Shown here in pieces: positions 8,413 to 16,436 of a stretch of 28,001 nucleotides of DNA; the first letter of the stretch is position 1; each line of letters begins with the position of its first letter. Both the position numbers and the translations under genes were made by a program. The stretch covers positions 1 through 28,001 of the forward strand of contig CAKPXR010000016.1 in NCBI GenBank assembly GCA_934202215.1, read 5' to 3'. The notes beneath the pieces were generated by a model. It was given only the letters and a program-made list of their open reading frames with translations, was not told where the DNA came from and searched no databases. This DNA is from an uncultured Veillonella sp. GTDB lineage: Bacteria; Bacillota; Negativicutes; Veillonellales; Veillonellaceae.

Positions 8413-8952
8413 TTATTGAACCAATGCTGCTTGAACTTCTTCAGCAGTTAAACGAATACGTTGTTTATCGATATGATAATCTGTACGGCCTATGATTTGA
8501 TAGTAAATATCGATGTCCATATAAGGGAAGCCCTTAATATCTTCACGAATATTCCCATTTTTACCTGTCAATGTAACGAATACACGAATTGTACCGCCCT
8601 TACGAGGTTTGATAATAACAGATTCAAAATAGCCATCATGACGAGGACGATTAATATCCATAGCCCATGCATCTACTTTTACAGCATCAAAATGTTCTTC
8701 AGGTAACAATGGACGAGGGAATAAATCCATAATTGTACCAAGTTGACGACCTTTGTTTACAAAAGGAATATCACAGAACAATGTGATAGATTCAAAATTA
8801 CGATCAGATACTTGGAAGTTTGTTGCACGTTTTGGTAATAAGATAACCTTTTCATTACCTTGTTTCAATACGAACAAACGGAATAATAAGTACAAAGCTG
8901 CAATAGCCACAATAATAGCTATTACTACACTTAGGATGTTATAAAACCACAT
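8413..8952 (-). CDS. Membrane-anchored protein of unknown function
   Basis: This 179-residue protein has a single N-terminal hydrophobic helix over about residues 5-29 and then a basic segment (RLFVLKQGNEK). The remaining 140 residues are soluble and rich in predicted beta-strands. I do not recognise the family. A lone N-terminal anchor without a signal-peptidase site suggests a bitopic inner-membrane protein. It sits between murI and the CofE-like gene with 12-base gaps on both sides and has a clear AAAGGAGA ribosome binding site. Its tight link to the CofE-like gene suggests the two act together, possibly at the membrane or cell wall, but nothing in the sequence shows this directly. Confidence 0.75.
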   Translation of the reverse strand: MWFYNILSVVIAIIVAIAALYLLFRLFVLKQGNEKVILLPKRATNFQVSDRNFESITLFCDIPFVNKGRQLGTIMDLFPRPLLPEEHFDAVKVDAWAMDINRPRHDGYFESVIIKPRKGGTIRVFVTLTGKNGNIREDIKGFPYMDIDIYYQIIGRTDYHIDKQRIRLTAEEVQAALVQ

Positions 8953-8964
8953 AGGGCATCTCCT

Positions 8965-9768
8965 TTATAATGTAATATGTTCAATAGTACGACGACTTGT
9001 ATCAAGGAAAGAAGCGCTCAATGTATCACCAAGCTCAATATCCTTTGTAAAATACAATGTCACAGTGCCTGCAGATTTTTGAGGGTTAAACAAATCTTTA
9101 CTCTCTAATCTACGGCGAACCAATTCACTCGTTTCAAAAGCTGGATCAATAAATTGAATACGCCCTGACGTCAGCTCCTCTAGCAAAGGTTGTACAAACG
9201 GGAAGTGAGTACAGCCCAAAACTACGACCTCAATTTCGCGAGATAATAAAGGTTCTAAATAGTCAGTACATACATCACGTACAAAATAATCATCTAAATG
9301 GCCTTGCTCAATGAGACCTGCCAATTCAGGACAAGGTTGTTCCCAAACAAGAACTTCATGATCAACTTCAAGGGCTACGTGTTTATGAATATGGCTATTC
9401 ACCGTCGCCACCGTCGCCATGATACCAATCGTCTTGCTTTTACTTTGACTAATCGCTGTTTTTACGCCTTGTGACACACCAATAACAGGTACAGATACTC
9501 TCTCACGTACCGCATCAAGTGCTACAACAGTAAACGTATTGCAAGCAATAACCATCAATTTGACAGGCTGTTTTTCAAGAGCATCTGCAATATGGCAAGC
9601 TAAATATGTAATTTCATCATCACTGCGATTCCCAACAGGATTGTTCGCGTTATCGCCAATATAGATGAAATCTTCATTAGGAAATTGTTCTTGTAAAACC
9701 TTTAAAACAGATAGCCCACCCACACCGGAGTCAAATACACCGATAGGCAATTGTTGTACATTACTCAT
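8965..9768 (-). CDS. murI: Glutamate racemase
   Basis: This 267-residue cofactor-free racemase converts L- to D-glutamate for peptidoglycan. The FDSGVGG block lies at 12-18. The two catalytic cysteines are visible in ACNTFT (Cys76) and LGCTHFP (Cys186), and IGDNANNPVG is the substrate-side loop. A longer reading from a TTG at 9783 is possible, but that TTG forms part of the AGGAGA ribosome binding site for the ATG at 9768, so the shorter start was taken. It overlaps the end of the thioesterase gene by 8 bases, which implies coupled translation. Confidence 0.96.
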   Translation of the reverse strand: MSNVQQLPIGVFDSGVGGLSVLKVLQEQFPNEDFIYIGDNANNPVGNRSDDEITYLACHIADALEKQPVKLMVIACNTFTVVALDAVRERVSVPVIGVSQGVKTAISQSKSKTIGIMATVATVNSHIHKHVALEVDHEVLVWEQPCPELAGLIEQGHLDDYFVRDVCTDYLEPLLSREIEVVVLGCTHFPFVQPLLEELTSGRIQFIDPAFETSELVRRRLESKDLFNPQKSAGTVTLYFTKDIELGDTLSASFLDTSRRTIEHITL

Positions 9769-10180
9769 TAGGCATCTCCTCAACAGCTGCTAACATTGGC
9801 TGATAAAAAGTATCGTCTAATCGCACAATTTTACCTGTTGATTTTGACATAAATGCATTCTTAGTCTCTCCCGTAGCTAGGAGAGCACCATCACTGGCAC
9901 GGCGCATACGATAACGAAATACCATCTGTGCACGTGTCATCTTAACCAAATATGTTTCTATATGAAGCTCATCATCAAAATTTGCTGGTTCTTTATAATT
10001 ACAGGATACATTCATAATAGGAAATACAATATCCTCATTCATCATATCCCACAGGGTTACACCGATTTGACGAAGGAATTCAATACGTGCCATTTCAAAC
10101 CATCTAAAATGATTACTATGGTGCGCAATACCCATCATATCGGTTTCGTAAAAGCGTACATTTACTGAAGCAATATGCAT
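9761..10180 (-). CDS. YbgC/FadM-family acyl-CoA thioesterase
   Basis: This 139-residue hotdog-fold protein has the 4-hydroxybenzoyl-CoA-thioesterase signature ETDMMGIAHHSNHFRWFE near residues 12-29, where Asp14 is the expected catalytic residue. Family members hydrolyse short- to medium-chain acyl-CoAs or act on acyl-ACP near the membrane. It is the first gene of an operon with murI, a membrane-anchored unknown and the CofE-like gene, and is driven by a near-consensus promoter. The ribosome binding site is AGAAGGA. Confidence 0.9.
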   Translation of the reverse strand: MHIASVNVRFYETDMMGIAHHSNHFRWFEMARIEFLRQIGVTLWDMMNEDIVFPIMNVSCNYKEPANFDDELHIETYLVKMTRAQMVFRYRMRRASDGALLATGETKNAFMSKSTGKIVRLDDTFYQPMLAAVEEMPNE

Positions 10181-10216
10181 AAATTTTTCCTTCTTTTTTC
10201 ATAGAATACAATCTTC

Positions 10217-10245
10217 ATTGTATCTCTATTACTTTAGCGTGTCAA
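10217..10245 (-). promoter_or_regulatory. Near-consensus sigma-A promoter of the ybgC-murI operon
   Basis: On the minus strand there is a perfect TTGACA (10240-10245), a 17-base spacer and TACAAT (10217-10222). The predicted transcription start is about 30 bases upstream of the thioesterase ATG. It is one of the best promoters in the window. Confidence 0.88.
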
Positions 10246-10286
10246 ATAAATAAAGGCAGCTCAACCGCAACGGATCAAACTGCCTT
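10246..10286 (-). terminator. Rho-independent terminator of the DUF1232 gene
   Basis: Arms aaggcag (10253-10259) and ctgcctt (10280-10286) form a hairpin. It is followed on the minus strand by TTTATTTATTTG, which runs straight into the TTGACA of the next operon. Confidence 0.75.
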
Positions 10287-10298
10287 AATGGTTAAAAG

Positions 10299-10643
10299 CT
10301 AGTTACTGCCACCAAATGGGAAGTATTTTTTGGCCTCTTCTTGATGACTAGTTTTAATATAACGATTGGCCACCTTAAAGGCAAGGCCAAGCACCGCTAC
10401 ATCATCTACCCAACCTAATACAGGAATTGTATCCGGTACAATATCAATAGGTAATACAAGATACCCTAAGGCACCAGCAATGACTGCTTTTACATATTTT
10501 GGAGTGTCCTTATCACGCATACAAAGGAATAAGGTCACTGCTCGTTGTACAAAGGCAAGTTTCTTACCATATCGTCCTAAAAAAGCGACAAATTTTGATT
10601 CGTTAAAATACTTACCATATGTAATAATCTTTAATGGATTCAT
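10299..10643 (-). CDS. DUF1232 (YkvA-like) small membrane protein
   Basis: This 114-residue protein has the DUF1232 core at about 50-95: KYVKAVIAGALGYLVLPID followed by DTIPVLGWVDDVAVL, where the conserved PxD...P...G..DD pattern is clear. The core includes one or two hydrophobic segments. Function is unknown in the whole family, although members are often described as membrane-associated. It follows the helical-repeat protein gene by 19 bases on the same strand, suggesting a two-gene unit, and is closed by a terminator. Confidence 0.85.
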   Translation of the reverse strand: MNPLKIITYGKYFNESKFVAFLGRYGKKLAFVQRAVTLFLCMRDKDTPKYVKAVIAGALGYLVLPIDIVPDTIPVLGWVDDVAVLGLAFKVANRYIKTSHQEEAKKYFPFGGSN

Positions 10644-10662
10644 TGTAATAATCCTTTAGCAC

Positions 10663-11514
10663 TTATTTGCGCAAACCACCAATTTTATCTTTTGCTGTAT
10701 TAACAGTATTTACAGCTGCATCTTTTGCTGTTTCTACAGCATCAGAAGCTTTAGTTTTTGCAGTTTCTACTGCAACTTGTGCAGAAGCTTTAGCCACTTC
10801 TACGCCACCTTTAGCTAACTCTTTTGCTACGTCGATATTTTCTTTAGCAGCATCAATTTTATCTTTTGCTGCATCAGTTACTTTTGCCATAACTTCTGCT
10901 GCATTGTCATGTATTTGGTACTTAGTTTCTGTATGCCATTTATCAATAGCAGGAGTTACTTTTTCTTCGTAAACTTGTTTTAAAGTTTCTTTAGCAAGAC
11001 CTGTTTCATTAGCAATACCCGCCCAAACGTCGCGTTGACCTTGTGTGAAAGGAATGCTAGCAGCTGCATCACGAATGATGTCAGATGCAATAGCTTTACC
11101 ACTTTCAAGGAATTCTGCAACCATTGGTTTATAGCGGTCGATATCAGAAGGCATACCATCTTGAATCCAGATATGTGCAATTTTACCAATTGCATATGTT
11201 AAGCCAACAGCTACAGGAACGCGAACTGCTTTAAGAGGAATAAGAAGAGAAATAGCCGCTGTACCTACAGCTGTGCTAAGACCACCAACTAGACCCACTA
11301 CGGCACCAGATTGCAATTCTACATCATAAAGATGTGCAATACGCGTTACCATATATGTTGCATTGGCGCACAAGGCAACACTGCTGAATTTAGGGGATAA
11401 AGCTAAAGCCGCTGCACGACCTGCACCCCAGAAAATAAATTGTTCAACTTGATAGTCACGATCTTGAGAACCATCCATAAGTGGCTCAAGTGTTACGCCA
11501 TTATATTCTGCCAT
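10663..11514 (-). CDS. Unknown protein with hydrophobic core and long Ala/Lys helical tail
   Basis: This 283-residue protein is not assigned to a family. Residues about 75-115 form one or two glycine/alanine-rich hydrophobic segments, faintly like DUF697/YcjF membrane domains. From about residue 205 to the end it is a low-complexity amphipathic helix of roughly 11-residue units built on AKDKIDAAKE, VAKAS and ETAKD patterns, resembling LEA or apolipoprotein-type helices. Such tails lie on membranes or protect proteins under stress. The gene starts with a strong AAAGGAGA and an extended -10 promoter. It is followed by the DUF1232 gene, so the pair may form an envelope or stress unit. A function cannot be named. 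Confidence 0.72.
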   Translation of the reverse strand: MAEYNGVTLEPLMDGSQDRDYQVEQFIFWGAGRAAALALSPKFSSVALCANATYMVTRIAHLYDVELQSGAVVGLVGGLSTAVGTAAISLLIPLKAVRVPVAVGLTYAIGKIAHIWIQDGMPSDIDRYKPMVAEFLESGKAIASDIIRDAAASIPFTQGQRDVWAGIANETGLAKETLKQVYEEKVTPAIDKWHTETKYQIHDNAAEVMAKVTDAAKDKIDAAKENIDVAKELAKGGVEVAKASAQVAVETAKTKASDAVETAKDAAVNTVNTAKDKIGGLRK

Positions 11515-11563
11515 AAATATTCTCCTTTGTTGTGAACCAACTATAGGTCATGTTATTAGCATT

Positions 11564-11572
11564 ATTATACCA
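11564..11572 (-). promoter_or_regulatory. Extended -10 promoter of the helical-repeat protein gene
   Basis: TGGTATAAT on the minus strand is a TGn-extended perfect -10 box, about 50 bases upstream of the start codon. No good -35 is seen, as often with extended -10 promoters. Confidence 0.55.
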
Positions 11573-11651
11573 TTCTATTGATATAAGGGGAATGAATTTT
11601 TACAATTCTCCTAAGATTTAAAAAGCAAAATACTATCTAAGATTTTCAATA

Positions 11652-12419
11652 TTACCAACTAGTAAGGCCACCGTCAATAGTCCAGGCTGCCCCGGTTACA
11701 AAAGAGGCTTTACTACTCAATAAAAACACAATCACCTCTCCAATCTCATGAGGTTGGCCAATCCTACCTAATGGATAATGTTGTCCCATTTCAGCCTTGG
11801 CAGCCTCTGCATCTTGTTGAGCATTTGCAATTTGCTTATCTACTAAAGAGGTATCTACATCACCAGGGCAGACACAGTTAACGCGTACATTATGAGGTGC
11901 CATTTCCAGTGATAAAGACTTCGTAAAGCTTACCACAGCCCCTTTTGATGCACCGTATACAGAACAAGCTACATTACCTTGTAAGCCTGCATCACTGGCT
12001 ACTGTTACAATACTACCTTTTGTAGAACGCAAATACGGTAATGCAGCTTGGCACAAGAAGACCGTCCCCTTCACATTAGTGCCAAACATTTCATCAAAGG
12101 CCGCCTCTGTCACATCTGCTAGGAGCTCTTCCTCATAATAGCCTGCTGCCGTTACGAGAGCAGATACACCACCAAACAATTTGACTGTTTCTTTTACAAT
12201 ATGTTGGCAATCTTCAATTTTAGATACATCCCCTTGTACATATTGCACCCTTGAAGAATAACGCCGTAATTTCATCTTAGCTTTTTGTCCTAATTTTTCA
12301 TCACGACCATTAATGACGACACACCACCCTTCTTTTAAAAGTAGTTTTGCAGTAGCAAAGCCAATTCCTGATGTGCCGCCACTAATCAATGCCACCTGTA
12401 CATCACTTTTATGAGGCAT
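11652..12419 (-). CDS. Short-chain dehydrogenase/reductase (FabG-like SDR)
   Basis: This 255-residue classical SDR has the NAD(P)-binding SGGTSGIG (13-20). The catalytic triad Ser142, Tyr155, Lys159 lies in TVASDAG and SVYGASKGA, and NVRVNCVCPG and the C-terminal AAWTIDGG complete the fold. Arg40 after the second strand (NGRD) hints at NADP(H). It reduces or oxidises an unidentified carbonyl/alcohol; 3-oxoacyl-ACP reductase cannot be excluded, but no fatty-acid genes are near. The start lies 11 bases after the TauE-type gene, with GGAGGG as ribosome binding site, so it is probably the last gene of the dat-metNI operon. No clear terminator follows it. Confidence 0.88.
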   Translation of the reverse strand: MPHKSDVQVALISGGTSGIGFATAKLLLKEGWCVVINGRDEKLGQKAKMKLRRYSSRVQYVQGDVSKIEDCQHIVKETVKLFGGVSALVTAAGYYEEELLADVTEAAFDEMFGTNVKGTVFLCQAALPYLRSTKGSIVTVASDAGLQGNVACSVYGASKGAVVSFTKSLSLEMAPHNVRVNCVCPGDVDTSLVDKQIANAQQDAEAAKAEMGQHYPLGRIGQPHEIGEVIVFLLSSKASFVTGAAWTIDGGLTSW

Positions 12420-12430
12420 ACCTTGCCCTC

Positions 12431-13225
12431 CTATAACGTCGAAACATAGTCGTAGACTAATTTCAACAACATCACTGTCGTTACCGACAAGAATACAACA
12501 CGTACCAACGAAGATCCTTTAGCAATAGCTAAATGAGATCCTAAATAAGCACCTATAATTTGTCCCACACCTGTAGCCAGACCGTACTTAATATTAACAA
12601 GACCTAAATACAAAAAAACGATTAATGATGCCAAATTACTTGTAAAATTCAATATTTTTGCATTTGCAGAAGCATGTAAAAAATCAAAACCAGTAAAGAT
12701 GAAGCCCATAATCAAAAAGGTACCTGTACCAGGACCAATAAAGCCATCATAGATACCGATACCAAGCGCAAAGGCCATACAAATATATAGTGCTTTACCT
12801 GCCACTTGAGAAGTACGGTTTATTTCTCCCCAATCCTTTTTGAATACTACAAAAAATGTCACGCAGACGAGTAGGACAATAATAATTGGCTTCACATATA
12901 ATGGTGGCAAAGATACGACTGCCAAAGTACCAATTATAGAACCAATAAATGTAAAGGATAATAACTTACGAACTAGTGAGAAATCAACCATTTCATTTCT
13001 CAAGAATGTTATTGATGCACTACCAGCTCCAAAAATACTAGATAATTTATTACTACCGAGTGCCATACTAGGTGGAAGATTTGTTAATAACATGGCCGGA
13101 ACAGAAATAAGGCCCCCACCACCTACAATGGAGTCTACAAAGCCTGCAAAAGCACCTGCTATGGCAAGCAAAACGAGAATAAGAATATCAAATGGTATCC
13201 CCGTTACCGCAATAAGCCACTCCAT
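12431..13225 (-). CDS. TauE/SafE-family membrane exporter
   Basis: This 264-residue polytopic membrane protein has about eight hydrophobic segments in the two-repeat TauE/SafE layout. GxxxGFVDSIVGGGGLISVPA near the N-terminus and the second-half counterpart GIYDGFIGPGTGTFLIM are the conserved glycine-rich signatures. Family members export sulfite, sulfoacetate or similar organic anions. A longer frame exists, but the start at MEWLIAV was chosen because AAGGAGG lies at the right distance. It sits downstream of methionine-uptake genes and the YerC-like regulator, which fits a role in sulfur traffic by inference only. A strong hairpin lies in the 65-base gap before it. Confidence 0.9.
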   Translation of the reverse strand: MEWLIAVTGIPFDILILVLLAIAGAFAGFVDSIVGGGGLISVPAMLLTNLPPSMALGSNKLSSIFGAGSASITFLRNEMVDFSLVRKLLSFTFIGSIIGTLAVVSLPPLYVKPIIIVLLVCVTFFVVFKKDWGEINRTSQVAGKALYICMAFALGIGIYDGFIGPGTGTFLIMGFIFTGFDFLHASANAKILNFTSNLASLIVFLYLGLVNIKYGLATGVGQIIGAYLGSHLAIAKGSSLVRVVFLSVTTVMLLKLVYDYVSTL

Positions 13226-13249
13226 ATAAACCTCCTTTAGATAGCACAT

Positions 13250-13275
13250 CAACGGTCGCCAATAGGCCACCGTTG
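13250..13275 (-). other. Intercistronic hairpin between the yerC-like and TauE-type genes
   Basis: caacggt (13250-13256) and accgttg (13269-13275) pair over 7 bases. After a single G/G mismatch, three further pairs close a 4-base loop. No T-run follows on the minus strand. It could stabilise or separate mRNA segments within the operon. Confidence 0.45.
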
Positions 13276-13290
13276 TCATGCGTGTTTATT

Positions 13291-13587
13291 TTATTTTGCA
13301 CCTAGACGATCTAGCGCTAATGTATAGCCATCAGCGCCATAAACTAAGCATCGTTTAACACGACTAATTGTAGCCGTGCTAGCTCCTGTTTCTTCTACGA
13401 TTTTTTCATAGCTATCCCCAGAACGTAGCATCTTAGCTACTTGTAAGCGTTGAGATAAAGCTTTCAACTCATTAATCGTACAGATATCCTCAAAGAATGC
13501 ATAGCATTCCTCTGTATTTTCAAGCGTTAAAATAGCGGTGAACAACTCATCGTTTTGAGAGCTTCTCAATTTTTCATTGATACTCAT
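13291..13587 (-). CDS. YerC/YecD-type TrpR-like regulator
   Basis: This 98-residue protein belongs to the TrpR-related YerC/YecD family. The N-terminal helices are followed by ELKALSQRLQVAKML (about 41-55) and a helix-turn-helix, SYEKIVEETGASTATISRVKRCL (about 58-80), closely following the TrpR layout. B. subtilis YerC has no firm effector that I can name. It begins 9 bases after metI with GTAGGAGG, so it is part of the metNI operon and may regulate it or respond to an amino acid. Confidence 0.88.
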   Translation of the reverse strand: MSINEKLRSSQNDELFTAILTLENTEECYAFFEDICTINELKALSQRLQVAKMLRSGDSYEKIVEETGASTATISRVKRCLVYGADGYTLALDRLGAK

Positions 13588-13596
13588 AAGAGCCTC

Positions 13597-14250
13597 CTAC
13601 TTCTTATTCATCGCTTTAGACCATGCATCACCAATCATTTGTACTAATTGTACCAAAATGATCAAGATAACGATGGTGGCAATCATAATATCAGCTTGGA
13701 AGCGTTGATAACCATATCGGATAGCAATATCACCGAGGCCACCGCCGCCGATTGCACCTGCCATTGCAGAGTAACTGATGAGGTTAACGATAAGAACCGT
13801 TACATTGTCGATAATTGTAGGCAATGCTTCAGGTAATAAAACTTTCCAAATAATTTGGAGTGGGCTTGCACCCATAGATTGAGCCGCCTCAATAACACCA
13901 AAGTTAATATCTTTAATAGATGTTTCTACAAGGCGCGCTAAGAATGGTATTGCTGCAATTGTTAAAGGTACACAAGCTGCAGTCGTACCAATAGATGTGC
14001 CCACCACCATACGAGTGAATGGAATAATGGCTACCATCAAGATGATGAATGGAACGGAACGTGTTGCATTAACAATAGCACCTAGTACTTTGTTAAGTGC
14101 TACATTTTCTAAAATATGACCCTTAGAGGTTACTACCAAAATAACACCGAGAGGAATACCAAGCAACATAGCCATGACCGTAGAGATAATAGTCATTTGC
14201 AATGTATCAAGGGTACCAGTTATGAGAAGATTAATTATCTGCTCTGACAT
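13597..14250 (-). CDS. metI: Methionine ABC transporter permease
   Basis: This 217-residue inner-membrane permease has about five transmembrane helices and the ATPase-docking EAA loop IEAAQSMGASPLQIIWKVLLP at about 120-140. The N-terminal TLDTLQMTIISTVMAMLLGIP is typical of MetI. It overlaps the end of metN by 20 bases, the standard tight coupling of these genes. No metQ is adjacent; a MetQ-type lipoprotein gene begins at 27754 on the other strand. The natural substrate is D/L-methionine by family. Confidence 0.95.
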   Translation of the reverse strand: MSEQIINLLITGTLDTLQMTIISTVMAMLLGIPLGVILVVTSKGHILENVALNKVLGAIVNATRSVPFIILMVAIIPFTRMVVGTSIGTTAACVPLTIAAIPFLARLVETSIKDINFGVIEAAQSMGASPLQIIWKVLLPEALPTIIDNVTVLIVNLISYSAMAGAIGGGGLGDIAIRYGYQRFQADIMIATIVILIILVQLVQMIGDAWSKAMNKK

Positions 14251-15277
14251 AACCGATCACCTCACTTTCAATTGGTAATGTTTTAATATAATCTAAGCCC
14301 TCTTGTGCATTTTCAGGATCACCATTTAGGATAACAATAAGGCGACCAACGCTCGTGTTTTGGATATAATCAATGCCACCAAAGAGAATGCTTACATCCA
14401 AATTAAAGCGACGTACAAGGCCTGCTACTACAGGTTCATCCGTAGCTTGACCTGTAAATTTAAGACGTACTAATGGAGCTGTACCAGCAACCCATTGGTC
14501 ATGTAATTCTAAATGCTCTAACGCCTCTGGTGGTAAATTATCACTTACCACAGAACTAATGAATTCTTTTGTAGTATTTTCACGAGGATGTGTAAATACT
14601 TCAACAGTACTACCTTCTTCTAAGATTACACCGCCTTCAATAACTGCTACACGATCACAAATTTCACGGATTACGTGCATTTCATGCGTAATAAGAACGA
14701 TAGTAAGGCCCATTTTTTCGTTGATGTCTTTCAACAATTTCAAAATGGATTCAGTTGTTTGCGGATCAAGAGCAGATGTAGCTTCGTCACAAAGAAGGAC
14801 CTTTGGATTAGACGCTAAGGCACGAGCGATGCCAACACGTTGTTTTTGACCACCAGATAATTGAGATGGATAGTTGTTCATACGCTCAGTAAGGCCTACA
14901 ATATCAAGAATTGGTGTAATGCGCTCCTTGATTTCAGACTTGCTCAAACCTTGTAATCCTAATGGAAATGCCACATTATCATATACTGTACGAGAAGACA
15001 ATAAATTAAAATGTTGGAAAATCATACCGATATCTTTACGAGCTTTACGCAAATCGGATTTATTAAGTGTTGTTAAATCTGTACCATTTACGATAACAGA
15101 GCCAGATGTAGGAGCTTCAAGCATATTAATGCATCGAATCAATGTGGATTTACCGGCCCCAGATTGACCGATAATGCCAAAGATTTCACCTTCTTTAATA
15201 TCCAGGCTAATATCTTTTAACGCTTCCACACGAGTAGCGCCTTCATAGACTTTACTAATGTGTTGTAATTGAATCAA
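14231..15277 (-). CDS. metN: Methionine ABC transporter ATP-binding protein with NIL domain
   Basis: This 348-residue ATPase energises methionine uptake. It has Walker A GQSGAGKST (37-45), Q-loop FQHFN near 87-91, signature LSGGQ (140-144), Walker B VLLCDE (160-165) and the H-loop histidine in LITHEMH. The C-terminal NIL domain (about 265-345) binds methionine and inhibits transport when the cell is replete (known for E. coli MetN). The start codon is TTG: the protein opens MIQLQHISKVY as MetN proteins do, no ATG is nearby, and AAAGGA sits 8 bases upstream. The dat gene ends 55 bases upstream on the same strand. No SAM riboswitch or T-box leader is seen. Confidence 0.95.
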   Translation of the reverse strand: MIQLQHISKVYEGATRVEALKDISLDIKEGEIFGIIGQSGAGKSTLIRCINMLEAPTSGSVIVNGTDLTTLNKSDLRKARKDIGMIFQHFNLLSSRTVYDNVAFPLGLQGLSKSEIKERITPILDIVGLTERMNNYPSQLSGGQKQRVGIARALASNPKVLLCDEATSALDPQTTESILKLLKDINEKMGLTIVLITHEMHVIREICDRVAVIEGGVILEEGSTVEVFTHPRENTTKEFISSVVSDNLPPEALEHLELHDQWVAGTAPLVRLKFTGQATDEPVVAGLVRRFNLDVSILFGGIDYIQNTSVGRLIVILNGDPENAQEGLDYIKTLPIESEVIGYVRADN

Positions 15278-15332
15278 AATAATATCCTTTCTTAAGGTAA
15301 CTATTTACAATTGTATGAAAGCCGATAACCTA

Positions 15333-16190
15333 TTAAGGCAAACCTTCTTCCATCAATTTTTCTAAAGCTTCGCGTAGACGAAGTGTAATAGCACCTGGTT
15401 TGCCACCAGATACTGGATTTCTGTCTAGCTTAGTAATTGGAATGACACCACCAATTGTATCGGTAAAGAATAATTCGTCCGCATCATCTACAAAGGCACG
15501 ATCAAATTCTTTTTCGATAAGTGTAATACCGAGAGACGGTGCTACACGAGTTACAATCATTTGACGCGTAATACCTTTTAAGATATGATTGTCGGCCGGG
15601 TGCGTATACAAGATACCATCTTTAATGGCAAATACATTAGATGTAGCACCTTCTGTACAAATGCCATCGCGGAATAAGATTGCCGTATAAGCAAATTTCT
15701 TTTCCGCTTTAGTTTGAGCCAAAATATTTGGAATCAAATTAGTTGTCTTAATATCTACATGGTCCCAACGTTCATCAGGTAATGCAATCGCTTTAACACC
15801 TTCACCCAACTTATTAACCGCATCCATATCTAGATTACGAATAGACATAAGCATTTGTGGTTCTAGTTTAGAACGATCATATGCATGATGGCGTGGTGCT
15901 ACACCACGAGAAATTTGCAAATAGATATAGCCCTCTTTAATTTCACTTTGCTCGATTAAAATTTCGTGCAATTCAGTTAAATCATCTGGGGTCATTTTTA
16001 CAGGAATATCCATTTCACGCATAGAGCGATACAAACGATCTTGATGGTAAGACAACGCGAAGCAACGGCCTTTCACAACACGCACTACTTCGTATACGGA
16101 ATCACCAAACAAATAGCCACGGTCATCAATACTGATAACTTTGGCACCTGGTTCAACGAACTCGCCATTAAAATATGTTAATTCTTGCAT
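15333..16190 (-). CDS. dat: D-amino-acid transaminase
   Basis: This 285-residue class IV PLP aminotransferase has the hallmark RGVAPRHH at 95-102, which separates D-amino-acid transaminase (RGVAPRNH in Bacillus) from the branched-chain and ADC-lyase relatives. The PLP lysine is Lys148 in DIKTTNLI, and Glu180 in TEGATSN contacts the pyridine nitrogen. It makes D-glutamate or D-alanine from the other D-amino acid and a 2-oxo acid, feeding peptidoglycan. It heads the run dat-metN-metI-yerC-TauE-SDR, although the 55-base gap leaves room for a separate metN promoter. An inverted repeat overlaps its -35 box. Confidence 0.9.
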   Translation of the reverse strand: MQELTYFNGEFVEPGAKVISIDDRGYLFGDSVYEVVRVVKGRCFALSYHQDRLYRSMREMDIPVKMTPDDLTELHEILIEQSEIKEGYIYLQISRGVAPRHHAYDRSKLEPQMLMSIRNLDMDAVNKLGEGVKAIALPDERWDHVDIKTTNLIPNILAQTKAEKKFAYTAILFRDGICTEGATSNVFAIKDGILYTHPADNHILKGITRQMIVTRVAPSLGITLIEKEFDRAFVDDADELFFTDTIGGVIPITKLDRNPVSGGKPGAITLRLREALEKLMEEGLP

Positions 16191-16246
16191 AGGAGCACCT
16201 CTTTTTCTATATCGTTACTCTATCAAGTAGTAATCATCATGGGTTT

Positions 16247-16276
16247 ATTATATCACAATTACTTTTAAATTTTCAC
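16247..16276 (-). promoter_or_regulatory. Probable dat operon promoter
   Basis: On the minus strand GTGAAA (16271-16276), an 18-base spacer and a perfect TATAAT (16247-16252) lie about 60 bases upstream of the dat start. Confidence 0.6.
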
Positions 16277-16292
16277 ACTTTACTTTGTGAAA
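16271..16292. repeat. Operator-like inverted repeat at the dat promoter
   Basis: tttcaca (16271-16277) and tgtgaaa (16286-16292) are exact reverse complements separated by 8 bases. One arm coincides with the predicted -35 box, a position typical for a repressor. Confidence 0.55.
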
Positions 16293-16310
16293 GATGCGAC
16301 TTAGATATAC

Positions 16311-16356
16311 AAAAATCCGCTAGGATGCCATAGTTAAAAACTATATCCTAGCGGAT
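16311..16356 (-). terminator. Rho-independent terminator of the DUF4127-acyltransferase operon
   Basis: A 12-base perfect stem (atccgctaggat 16315-16326, atcctagcggat 16345-16356) is extended by an inner 6-base stem. On the minus strand a TTTTTG tract follows. Confidence 0.92.
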
Positions 16357-16436
16357 GTATTTCTAATTATATAATTCGGCCTAACTCAGTACATTCAAAT
16401 AATAATGCTGAGTTCAAGCTGAAAATTTTGTACAAA

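Noticed and set aside
9769..9783. Longer murI start at a TTG codon
   Set aside because: The TTG is part of the AGGAGA ribosome binding site of the ATG at 9768, and the extra residues match no MurI N-terminus.
11611..11646. Direct repeat of ctaagattt after the SDR gene
   Set aside because: Nine AT-rich bases repeated once in a non-coding gap can arise by chance, and no hairpin or U-tract makes it a terminator.
15278..15332. SAM riboswitch or T-box upstream of metN
   Set aside because: The gap is only 55 bases and shows none of the conserved elements. The dat leader is also too short and lacks them.
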